From assembly GCA_015501595.1 (NCBI GenBank), contig JADNRX010000238.1, forward strand, positions 1 to 64,000: DNA of 64,000 bases. The letters run 5' to 3'. Source of the DNA: Hymenopellis radicata (taxonomy: Eukaryota; Basidiomycota; Agaricomycetes; Agaricales; Physalacriaceae). The position numbers and the translations under genes are program-made. Of the stretch, positions 21,616-31,632 are shown piece after piece. The first letter of the stretch is position 1; each line of letters starts with the position of its first letter. The notes under the pieces were generated by a model. That model did not search any database, had not been told where the DNA came from, and saw nothing but the letters and a program-made list of their open reading frames with translations.

Positions 21616-23232
21616 TTACCAAACCAAGACGGCACCGATCCCGACATGGACAATAGCTGCTCTAGAAAGCAACGCAGATCGTCCTCCGTGAGCGATAGCA
21701 CCTTGGACATCTAGTCGCCTCTCCGCACACGGACCATCAATCCGCAGACCACCAACGAACAGCACAACCTCAAACTTGGAAGAACAGTCTTCCAGCTGAA
21801 CACCCCTTCCCCCGCCCCTCCTCTCCGTCGGAAATACTTGGATATCCAAACCGCTGCGTGCACAATCCGGCACCCAAGTTGAGCACATTCGCGTACACCA
21901 GCGACGTATCGCCGAGTTGGAGCTTGTACGCCAGGACTGCGGAGCCCGTGTAGAGGACTGAGAAGATCGCCATCCACGTACTCTGCCCGTTTAACTCGCT
22001 CGTGTCGGCGGCACTTGCTAGGAACGCCTCGAGCTGGCCGTTCAGCGCCAAGAACGGGATGTACCACAGCCACGCGGAGAGCACGCGGGGTGCACTTGTA
22101 GCTAGGTATTTCGGGGGTAAAAGAATCTGTGATGCAAGCCCGATGTAAGGGGGACCAAAAGTCGGTAAGAGGAGGGAAATGGGGATCTGGATGGCGAGAA
22201 GTGAGGTGAGGCGAGTGGCGGCGGTGACGAGGTCGTTCTTGGAGAGTAGTTGGGAGAAGAGCGAGCGGGATGTCTCTTCGAGGGGCTGGAGAAGGATGCG
22301 CGCAACGAGGGAGCCGTAGTTGAGCGCGATAGCATATCCGCCTTGGTCTTCCAAGGGACTAAACCAGGATAGGATGAATTTGTCGCCTTCAGTTAGGAAG
22401 TGTTTGACGAGCGACTGGGAGGTTACTGTGGCGGAAAGCTTCAAAAGCTGAGGGTCGAAGAAAGGTGGATATTTTCCCTGTAGAAAGCTTCATCAGACGG
22501 TGTTAGAGATATCGAGGAAGGAAGAGTACTTTGAATTGGCTTTAGGGAATCTAGGTACAAGGCTGGAGATGCCAAAGTGATAAAGGTAGATGACGAGAAC
22601 ACAGACAGAGTAAAAGACCTGTCCCAAGGCGAATGCTACGAGAGCACGATGTTTTCGAGGATCGTCTTTGTGGGGATCGTAGAACATGACAAGGAATGTC
22701 AGGATGGATTTTCCAATGACAGCAGCTCCTTCGGCGCGTAAGCGTATTTTGGTTTGCAATCCAGCCATGATGCTATCATGTCTACGTGTCAGTATCCTGG
22801 TGTAATTAAATATGGTTTAACTCACGCATTATGCATAGGCTCCTTCATGAGCTCGATCAAAGCACCGACCACATACAGTAGTACCGCTTCACGGAAGTAA
22901 GGCTGAACGCTCGTCTCTTCGCCAGCATACGCGACATAGAGATACGAGGTCGTCAGAGCAATCGGGCACCCCAATAGAAAGGGAATGAAGGCGACATTAT
23001 CATGCTGCGTTTCCGGTGCATTGACGCGTAACAGAGCAGTACGGACGCCCTCCCTGCTGAGAAAGAGGATGGTGTTCAAGAGCAGCTCAAATTGGATTGT
23101 GGCTGTACCGAATGCACTTGGCGTGGCGATTCGCAGGAGCGCCTGGTTAAGGACGAAGGAGAACACACGAGAGCCGAGCTGGAGCGCTATCAGAGGCAGC
23201 GCAGACCCGAATGAGGCCTTCGGCGTCGACAT
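21616..23232 (-). CDS. RFT1: RFT1-like protein, lipid-linked oligosaccharide flippase pathway (ER)
   Basis: The gene starts at 23232 (MSTPKASFGSALPLIALQLG). An intron at about 22798-22842 joins EPMHNA to HDSIMAGLQTK. RFT1 hallmarks are SRVFSFVLNQALLRIATPSA, KIRLRAEGAAV, SLVKHFLTEGDKFILSWFSP, EDQGGYAIALNYGSLVARIL and QPLEETSRSLFSQLL. Many hydrophobic helices cover the length of about 530 residues. RFT1 is needed for N-glycan precursor assembly at the ER; whether it is itself the flippase has been disputed. The frame breaks near 21870 (ANVLNLG / RIVHAAVWISKYF), consistent with one lost C. The last 100 bases are again split over two frames, so the exact end is uncertain. Confidence 0.85.
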
Positions 23233-23694
23233 GATGGTGTTCCATCAACTTGAAGTTTGATCAGGAATCTGTCGGCCCGACGCTGGTTTCTTCCCACCAT
23301 CTCTATTCCTCCGGCTATCGATATGCGAACGGGTTATAGAGCTGACATTTCCTCTTGGCGACGTATTAAATCAATCTAGACAGCATCATGCCACCCTTTG
23401 GTTTCAGCAAGAGTATAGACGCGCGACAGGCTTTGAAGGCTGCTGCGCCTTTGTCAAGATTGATGGCACGACGAGGAGCTCATGTCTTCGTCTGGCCTCA
23501 CACCAATAATCGCGCTCCCACCAAGGTCTATCTACTCCCCCATCTTCTGCTGCGCAATCTTGGCAAGCCTCTTCTTCTCAGCCTGTACAGCCCACTACAC
23601 CACGAGGACTGTTATCCGTTAGACCTCCTTTATTTATGGATATACTCAATTTTAGCACCGTTACATACGTGGGCGGAAATTGGCCCTGGGAGAC

Positions 23695-23700
23695 TATAAA
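23695..23700 (+). promoter_or_regulatory. TATA box of the YCII-domain gene
   Basis: TATAAA lies 63 bases before the ATG at 23758, a normal spacing in this window. It argues against the open frame at 23388-23699 being coding. Confidence 0.5.
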
Positions 23701-23757
23701 ACCTTGGCAGAAATCTCTTCAGGACTTGATTCACTCTCCTGTCCCGCCATCCACTCA

Positions 23758-24244
23758 ATGTCTCGTCCTTCCGAGCCGTCATCCTCCAAGTCACTGTTCT
23801 TTGTCTACGCGCCATATGAGAAGCGCATAGCCGCACAGCCTGCGCATCTTTCTGCTGAGGAGAAGCGATTATCTGGTATCGCTGGTATGCATCATCTACT
23901 AATCTCTATCGCTCTTCGTTAACCTACTTCCCAAAGAATTTGCTGGTATCGTTCTCTCTGACGAATCCGAAGAGCCTACCGAGCCAAAGAGAATGTTGGG
24001 CTCCGTTATGATATGCGAAGCTGAGAACGTCGAAGAGTACGTCGTCTGTATGAGACAATACACGACTGACTGTGCCACCAGGGTGCGGGAGAAGATCAAG
24101 GCGGACATTTATTTAAGTGAAGGCGTGGTAAGGATCTGCTCCGAACGGCGCCCAAGATTTGAATTGACATTCTCTCAGTGGCGCGCAGAAACGCTTGTCA
24201 TTCTACCCTTTCATTCGACGATGCTACCGTGTAAACATTCATAG
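23758..24244 (+). CDS. YCII-related domain protein
   Basis: Four exons (23758-23884, 23937-24036, 24082-24127, 24179-24244) give 112 residues without a break. After a short Ser-rich start come LFFVYAPYEKRIAAQPAHLS, then KRMLGSVMICEAENVEEVRE and KIKADIYLSEGVW. This is the ferredoxin-like alpha/beta fold of YciI proteins, with the conserved GSxxIxEAxxxExVRxxxxxDxY core. The reaction is unknown for most family members; some bacterial relatives are dehydrochlorinases. The gene stands head-to-head with RFT1 with a gap of about 520 bases, so the two probably share a promoter region. Confidence 0.75.
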
Positions 24245-24820
24245 TCGCCCCAGCACTTCGACGCATAGTGCGCAATCACACGCCATCCGGGCTTTATCAT
24301 ACTATGTAGGACGAAGATGACCAGAAATCAAGTATAGAGTCTAACGTGCATGGACCGCCCGTCCTTCGGAGTCTGTAGACGACCGCGTAGCGCCCAGGGG
24401 ACCAACGGTGTTTACAACTCGGTAAAACGTCGCTTCTTTGATAGTACCGAATAGCAGCAATATTTTGCCTGTGCGCTCAGGTTTCTGGGATCGTTCATGC
24501 ATGGCATACTTTATGGTCTCGAACGAAGAGAATATTAAGCATTCATTCAATTTTCTCGCGTATGGAGATGCTTGGACAATGGAATTAGAGCAGAATTACT
24601 AGAGACTCTCTAATTCAATTAGAGCGTCTCCAGTTTATTAAGGCTGCCTTAGGCTGGCTGTCATCTTGCATTTCCAAGTCCCTTGTTGACTCTGCCCGAC
24701 ATTGCCAAACATTCTGACCATCGTCGCGTTATGATCGCCTGAAACGAATCGCACTCGCCTTACTTGACGCCTCTGGGGTTACTCGGTGATTCCTCCTCTC
24801 CATTTTCACCAGCACCCGCC
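24245..24820. other. Intergenic stretch without a supported gene
   Basis: No recognisable coding signal. An AATTAGAG-type direct repeat (TTAGAGCAG, TCTAATTCAATTAGAGCGTC) appears near 24585-24630. Confidence 0.35.
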
Positions 24821-25470
24821 ATGGCCACCTCACCAAGCGCAGACAAATACCGTGGCGCCGTCGTCGAGGTCAGTGAACAGGGTCTTCATCTCCGACATCC
24901 ATCAGTTGAATAGATAACCAGGACCTACAACTGCCACCTGCATTTGCCCTGCCCTCGACAGAGGTGATATCTCGAGCGATTGAGCTGGCCTACGATCGCG
25001 ATTTCTCGCATATACCGTGCGTGGCGACTGACTCGTCATGCGAAATATCGTTCTCAAAAGGAATGGCAGAGTGCTCGACGGAAATCGGAAACCGCTGGGA
25101 TACCTCGACGTGGCAAAGCTCAAGCAGATATGGGAAGCGGGGAAAGCGAATCCCGTACGTTGCTTGATTGAATATGCCATCGTTGCCCTGGTTTAACCCG
25201 TCTATGTACAGGATGACCGGGTACTGCAATACATGACCAAGTTCAAGCGCGCGGCGACAGAGCCTTATACACTCATCACGCCGGGCTCATCCTTGTCCGA
25301 GCTGGAGACTTTCCTCCAGAGTAATATCTTCGCCTTGGGTGCGTTGACTGTTCTTACCTCCGATTTTACCTCAATTTCGCCCTTTTTCAGTCACCGATTA
25401 TGACCGCAAATTTGTCCTTGCAGTGGCCACCTCGCATGACTTGGAAAACTTCGTGACGAGACGTGGTTGA
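24821..25470 (+). CDS. CBS-domain protein
   Basis: Five exons (24821-24868, 24922-25016, 25061-25154, 25212-25338, 25391-25470) encode 147 residues with no frame problem. A first CBS-like half includes DFSHIPNGRVLDGNRKPLGY and LDVAKLKQIWEAG; the second has PYTLITPGSSLSELETFLQS followed by NIFALVTDYDRKFVLAVATS and HDLENFVTRRG. The two halves match a Bateman module, which usually binds adenosine nucleotides and controls a partner. Here it stands alone, so a regulatory adaptor role is an inference. Similar short stand-alone CBS proteins occur widely in basidiomycetes. The Kozak sequence CCCGCCATGG supports the start. Confidence 0.78.
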
Positions 25471-25904
25471 ACGCTAAAGTAAAAGTGTATATCATCTATG
25501 TAATACTGATCTAGAGCCAGCAAAATGACAAGTATTCAAAAGATTGTGGAGTGTCTTCTGTCATATTCTCTTCAGCTTAGATGGCTTTCCTCTCAGCTGC
25601 AGATCGTCTTCGAGTACGTCTTGTGTATCTTCTGAGCGAGCACCGTTGACCTGATTTGGGAATACAGGCTACTACTCAACCCGATTATATTCTACGAAGC
25701 CTCCAGTAATCAGGCCTCATGCAATTGCCAACTTTTCGCAACGTAGACATACGAGCGCCGTTGTGCGCCTCAAGTGCCGCGTCTCGCGAGGGAAAGAACT
25801 CGGAAAAAGTCTAAATTAATTTGAACCTTGAAACACTGTCTCGAGGTGGAACGAGTGGAAGGTATGTCTACGTCTACTATAGTCCTTTCGGAGCTAACAT
25901 TTAC

Positions 25905-28019
25905 TTAGACCTCTTGTCGACCACGTCGTTTCACAACTGCTTGTCTTGCATAAAGAATGAATGCTGAGCCAGAAACGAGAACGACCTAATACAGCATACA
26001 AACATTAGTCGACAAACAGGTGTTTGCTGCGATGCAGACTTACGCAACCGAATGTCAGTGGACGCCACCAGAGATATTGGGGAGGTGACAACAGGGCTCC
26101 AGCAATGGGACTTCCAGTCAACAGGGCAAGGCCGATGAAGAAGCATGAGATACCAATCCGAAGCCTGCAAACTATGTCAGCTGCCTTCATTTTAAAGACG
26201 GGAAGATAGGTGCGTACCCAATGTCGCTGAGAGTCGGGCTAGTACTGAACGAAGCAATCGCAGGCGAGGCGAGCGTCAGAAATGCACCGGATACGAAACC
26301 GTAGAACACAGCGAAGAGGGTGACACCAGCGACGCTGTGAACGCCGAGGAGCGCCCACATGATTGCACCTGACAGGAATCCCGCCGGGATGATGACTAGA
26401 TTTCCACTGTTAGGAAAAGTCTTTGAACGTGGAATAGGGACGAACCGGTGATGGGTCCATACCGGTCGGCCAAGAAGCTGGGCACTAGTCGACCGAGGAC
26501 AGCAGCGGCGTTGAGGATAGGGACCTTATCGAATTTTGAGTGGTGAAAACGCTGTGAGTCATTGGAGATCCCGTACCGTCCATGTCAAAAAGTGCTGATC
26601 GACGCCTTGGGTGAAGGAGAAGAGTTGGAGATAAAAGTCTTATTCTTGCTGAGAATGCGCTGGAACGTGAACGAAGCGGTGGACTCACAAGGTATGAAAA
26701 CACCCCAGAACCCGAGGAATAGACTCGAAGGGAATCAGCAAATGCCGAGTGAAGCGGTAGGGGAGTGAGTTACCCGAAATTGGTGATCCAGTATGGACGG
26801 TCCTGCCAGATCTGCTTCATATCTACTGGTTCCGGATTGCGTATCGAAGCTATTCAAGACATGAATGAGTCTGGAAAATGGTCGATGGACAGACAACTTA
26901 CGTCGTGGCTTCATGACCAAGTTGGCGACGGATAGAAGGAAGACGTTGATAAACGCTACAAAGCTACAACGAAAAGTTACGTGGCAGACACATCACAGTG
27001 GTGAATCAATTTACCGAACAGCCCACGGGAATCCCAAATCCTCGCGCGCAAGAATCCTGTTGATCAAGATCGAACAGTAAACGCCTCCGACGGAACCGCC
27101 TAGTACACCAACACTTGGTCACAAAAAGTGTTCAAATCTGGAAAGCAACAGACCCACTAGCGATGATCAAGCCCAGCGCCAACGCACGTCGTTTCCTAAA
27201 GTAATGCGACGCGAGACTCAGGGAAGGTAAGAACATCAGTCCCATTCCGATACCCATCCCAAAGCCTTGCGAGAGCAGGACTTGGTAGAACTTTTGGGGC
27301 TTGGCCAAGGACAGCATGAAGGACCTATATAACGAATATGAGGAAGCGGGTGTGAAGGAAGGAGAACGACATGTCGTACGAGAAGAGCAGAAGCAAGCTC
27401 CCGACTGCCATCAAGACGTGGAAATGTCCTTTGTCGAAGAGTTTTCCGGAGACGATGCCGATGAGGAATTGGAGGGCGAGCTGGACGGAGCCGATCCAGC
27501 TGATGGTGGAGGGCGCTTGGTTTGTCAAATAAACGCGCTTTCGGAGGTGTTAATATTGCACTATTCGGGACTATGGGTGGAGGGTAGTCGTACCGTGTAG
27601 AAGTCCTGGAAAACTATGGGAATGGATTAGATTGGGGATTGCGTTGGGAAGTAGACTGAGACTTGCCTCCGAAAGACTGAGAAGAAGGAGGAGAGGTCAA
27701 CATATGAGCAAGGTAACAACGGAGAAAGACTTGCCTGGATATTCCCGAACGTTGCTAGCAACTACTAGTCAGAAAGAGTACGCTACCAGGTCTGGACAAG
27801 AACATACACGCCGCTACGCAACACCTGCCCATCCAACAACAAGTCAATTCCCTTTTCTACTGACTCGCAGGGAGAAACCTACCCGCCGAGAACAGCCAAC
27901 CACCCACGCATCGAGCCCTCGACGAACTCTAGTGGCGGGTCTGCCTTTTCCGCATTCCCGCCATCAGCAGCCTCTATGGAGTGCACGGTTTTGTCGTCTG
28001 GTAAATTCGATGTCGACAT
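25905..28019 (-). CDS. MFS transporter, monocarboxylate-permease type
   Basis: The gene starts at 28019 (MSTSNLPDDKTVHSIEAADG, then MRGWLAVLGG and the first helix). Later exons contain the family pattern APSTISWIGSVQLALQFLIG, FDKGHFHVLMAVGSLLLLFS, LSQGFGMGIGMGLMFLPSLS, SHYFRKRRALALGLIIA, PVDMKQIWQDRPYWITNFG, AAVLGRLVPSFLADRYGPIT and FIGLALLTGSPIAGALL. Its end, VVLVSGSAFILYARQAVV, is followed by a basic tail and a stop at 25905. The SHYFxKRRALALG loop and the GSPIAGALL helix mark the monocarboxylate-porter (MCH) branch of the major facilitator superfamily. Substrates in fungi range from riboflavin to carboxylates and cannot be read off. I did not resolve every exon. Confidence 0.8.
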
Positions 28020-29397
28020 CAGAGTGAGAGGATGGGAACGACGAGACGTTGAAGGGTTTCATGTATATGCAAGCCATAATGTAGTCCGTTCGGATCATTC
28101 TGCAAGTGCAGAATGCAGAACGCGGAGGTCGGTCCGACCACTTGGGAGTAAGTATGCTGACTTTTCGAAGCAGGAGGTTGAGGAAGACCGATGCCCGTAT
28201 AACCGGGATGGGTGACGGACATGGTTATCTTTAGATGGGTGTACGAGAGTCCTGACAGTTGATATTGAGCATAAACAGCAAGATGAGGTTCGGCTTGAAG
28301 ACGACGGCTGTTTAGACTTGAAAGGCAGAAAGAACAACAGGTTCCCACGCTTGCCTGGCCATCTGAGACCGCGTGTAGCACTTGTTGTTCTCTTGCCAGC
28401 ATCAACGTAAAGGCCGACAATCTCCAAGAGGATACGATATCAGACTATCAATGAGGCTCTTCTACTACGAGGGCCCCGCGGCAAGAATGTAGCCTCAGTA
28501 GATTGTCCTAGTACGCACACGTTCGCCGCTGACCGCCCGTTCTCAGTCCCGGTTGCGACTTGAGAACTTTATTGATATTATTTCTCTGACACCACGCACG
28601 CTCAAGACCTAATTTTCGGTATGCCGTGATGGGATATCGCCTTATGATGGACGGTAGCTTCTTGCTCTCCTGATTACTATTACTCACCTTGAAGGCCCAG
28701 TTCATTTTTGGACTCCGTATCGGATCTCTCAGCACTAGTGCTATGGTTCTTTAGCACGCCTTCTTTCTCGATTCTCTTCCTTGCAATAGCCGACATCTGC
28801 AGCTAGTGCTCAAATGGAGTTCCGTGCGGTCCCGGCGAGGGTAGGAAAGGTTCGGGGACCGGAATTGAGGCAGGTTTACCCATTCTGCCAGTGTCGGTGA
28901 AAGCGGAAGGCTACTACAAACTTTCAGTGAGTCGCGGAAAACTGAAAATCAGGGGATCACGGGGCTGTTGCCTGCAAATGAGTCTGACCATCTTTTAACC
29001 CCAAGCATGAGGTGGCGCAAGAAAACGGTAAGCGGCGTAGAGTAAGCCCCAAAGAATAGCAATAGTATAGAGATCAACCAGAGAAGAACAGGCGAGGAGA
29101 CGACAGGTACGGATGAGAGTAGAAGACAAGAAGCAACAACGTCCGCACGTTTGCATGTATTCTATCTGAGCAATCTCTTCACGAGTCTCGGGCTCCAGCC
29201 AAAAAGACACGAGCAATCATTTTGAGGAACCAGTGGTCATAACGTACAGCATCCTCTGCGTCAGATCCGGTGGCGGACCAGATCTCTAGTCTGCGACTGA
29301 TAAAAATACAGCTCGGGATTATAACCCTTGCCCATAAACCAATCTGCAAAACTATCAGTAAGTAAAGATAGAGAAGAATATGAGCGGACCCACAAGG
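28020..29397. other. Stretch with no confidently called gene
   Basis: Just left of TSR2 the minus strand shows MGKGYNPELYFYQSQ (about 29285-29335), and at 28995-29216 a hydrophobic LVDLYTIAILWGLLYAAYRF. These might be exons of a small membrane protein lying downstream of TSR2, but I could not join them. Open frames at 28020-28430 lack motifs and may be the MFS 5' leader. Confidence 0.3.
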
Positions 29398-29965
29398 TCA
29401 CCGTCGGCTTTTCCCTTTGACCATCGTGAAACCATCTTGATCAATCTCTGGTTCGTTCCTCCGACTGCGATCGATTAACGGAGGAGCGATTTCATCTACT
29501 TGCATCTCTTCATCCTCGTCCTCATCCTCATCCTCCCACTCCTCCTCCTCTTCAGCCACCGGCACATCCATCTTCCTCCCCTTCAGCCTCTCCGCCATCT
29601 CCTCAAACTTCATCACCAACTCCTCCTTCGCTTCCCTCGTCTCTTCCCACATATTCACCACATCCAACGCCACACTCTCCGCACTCCCGTCCTCCACCTG
29701 TGTGTCAAACTCGTCTGACATAACTTGGAGGAGTATTTCCTCGATGTACTGATCATCTAGTGTGTCGGCTTGTTCTTCAAAGGCGTCTACCAGGACAGAG
29801 GCGAGCCATGTGCGCTTTTCGGTGGCGTTGGGGCCGCCCCATGATTCTTGGACGGCGAGGCGGAGGGTTGGCCACGTTTGGAGGCGCGCGAGGACGCCCC
29901 GGGCGAAGAGGATGGTGGAGGCTGGGGCATTGTAAGGAATAAAAAAATTGATCTGCCGCCGGCAT
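29398..29965 (-). CDS. TSR2: TSR2-like pre-rRNA processing protein / Rps26 chaperone
   Basis: The minus strand reads APASTILFARGVLARLQTWP, then LRLAVQESWGGPNATEKRTW and DDQYIEEILLQVMSDEFDTQ, then a helical middle, an acidic run (about 149 residues in, EEEEEWEDEDEDEDEE) and the C-terminus GFTMVKGKSRR. WPxLRLAVxxxWGG and the IEEILLQVMxDEF helix define TSR2, with the acidic tail typical of the family. TSR2 holds free Rps26 (eS26) and delivers it to pre-40S particles. The likely start MPAAD at 29965 lies one base out of frame with the rest: a run of seven A (plus strand) at 29941-29947 would need to be six. The length of about 188 residues is normal. Confidence 0.85.
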
Positions 29966-30230
29966 TGGGCTGTCGTTTGTCGGGCCGGTATTCCGATGCT
30001 TCACCAATCACGACGCGTGTGGAATGAGATACATACGCCATTAAACGCAGATGTTCTATCGATACTGTTCCCCCCACTTCCCGGAGTTCGCCGTTGGCAA
30101 ATTTGATGCAGACGACGCGTTAGTCTCGCGTTTCTTTTGGTCTGGACACGATGCTCTCCTTTACTCTGCTGACTATCTTTTCTGGGGTCGCATATTTACG
30201 TGGTGGGTGGTAAGCGTAGGCGGCTACAGT

Positions 30231-30258
30231 GGCAACAGTGGCAACAGTGGCAACAGAT
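30231..30258. repeat. 9-bp tandem repeat GGCAACAGT, three units
   Basis: GTGGCAACAGTGGCAACAGTGGCAACAG. A short minisatellite in a stretch (29966-30600) where I see no gene. Confidence 0.6.
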
Positions 30259-30610
30259 TTGTCCTTATCCGACTTGGCAAGTTCGACGCTCTCGTGATCG
30301 ATCCGCACGAGGGATACGGTACACCCAGGGCGTAAATGCCTTATCTCGCTCGCGCGCCTCTTGTTTTATGATACGAGTTTCCGATTGACGTTCGCTATGT
30401 TTTGTCGGTTGCTTGCTTCGTTGATCGTAATGGAATGGAGCCTGATGGTCATTGATCAGGTCTGGACGAGACAATATGTGGTGAACTACAAGTAGTACTG
30501 CTATCCTAGAGAAGCAGTCGTATGAACCTCTCGAAGAACTGTGTACGATTATAGTAGACATTGTTTGAGCCTGAGTTCAAATGTGGCGACTCAATAAACG
30601 CGTATGTAAG

Positions 30611-31504
30611 CAGACTCCTTCCCATTCGCTCTTACGCCCAGTACAGTAATATGTGGCCTAAAATATATTTGGTTTGAACGCGAATTGAACCCTCGATCGT
30701 ATTTTGATGCTTATGTAAGTACTCCAAACCTTAATTATTCTGCTAGGGCGTAAGAGCGACTGGCATAACTTGTACGGTGCTGTTTGTTTGGCAACACCAT
30801 CCAGCACATTCGCGGCCACGGGCGACCAGCGCGCGACGGGGCGTCGGGTGGCCAGATCCATACATATAAGTCATTGCGAGCCCTATACTGATACATGCCA
30901 TATGCAAAAATGGAATAGTCTTCTGTGTCTTGATGGTGTTAATGCAGTCTCAGCAACAGCAGCCCATTGCGCCAACAGTACTGTTCAGTGTTGACTGCAT
31001 TCTTGATTGCAAGGAATTTCTGACCCTTTGAGGGGATAGGCTGCAACAGGACCATGCCCAAACCATGCCTCGACATGCATGGGATAAGCTGTTGCATATT
31101 TTTCGGCTTACAGTCACGGTCCGCCAGTGCACGACCAGCCATTGAAACAGCGGACACGGTTATTCAGTGGGAAATAAATCAATTTCATTCCTTCAAGGTT
31201 ACATGATGCAGTAGCAAACGAATGAGGCAGCAGGAGTAGGCGGAGCCCGCCAGTCAGCAGCGAGTACACGCAAGACGCCGCAGCCAAACAAACAAACCTT
31301 GCAAGTTATGCCAGTCGCTCTTACGCCCTAGCTAAATAATTAAGGTTTGATGGGACTGCTAAGATAAGGGAGATAAGAGATAACAAATAGATAACAAGTA
31401 GATTAGATTAAAATACATTGGTCATCTATTCTAGATCTTTCCCTCCACCGCCCAAGGAAGTGAGATTATTTCGCTGGGCGTAAGAGCGAATGGGAAGGAG
31501 TCTG
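30611..31504. mobile_element. Mutator-like non-autonomous element with 9-bp target duplication
   Basis: The element begins CAGACTCCTTCCCATTCGCT and ends with its exact complement (AGCGAATGGGAAGGAGTCTG). It is flanked on both sides by the identical 9-mer GTATGTAAG (30602-30610 and 31505-31513). The terminal repeat continues into CTTACGCCCAG (31 bp in all). A second, inner inverted pair lies at about 30733-30775 and 31297-31345 (GGGCGTAAGAGCGACTGGCA and its complement), so the GGGCGTAAGAGCG core occurs four times in alternating orientation. Nine-base duplications with terminal repeats are the classic Mutator (MULE) signature. There is no transposase inside the 894 bp. Confidence 0.85.
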
Positions 31505-31632
31505 GTATGTAAGCTGATTTGTCCCATTACTCATCAAATAGCCAAATTGGGCAAGCTCCGATCTTGTCGGCCACTCTGCCCAGCCGGCATGATTCCTGGT
31601 CTCTTTCAGTCCACGACAGCCCTGACAACATC

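Noticed and set aside
23388..23699. Plus-strand frame of 103 codons before the YCII-domain gene
   Set aside because: It overlaps the TATA box and leader of the YCII gene and has no recognisable domain.
28020..28430. Overlapping minus-strand frames upstream of the MFS gene
   Set aside because: They are probably its 5' leader; no conserved motif in any frame.
30231..30258. Regular 9-bp repeats considered as a CRISPR-like array
   Set aside because: Units are directly adjacent with no spacers, and the genome is eukaryotic. It is a minisatellite.
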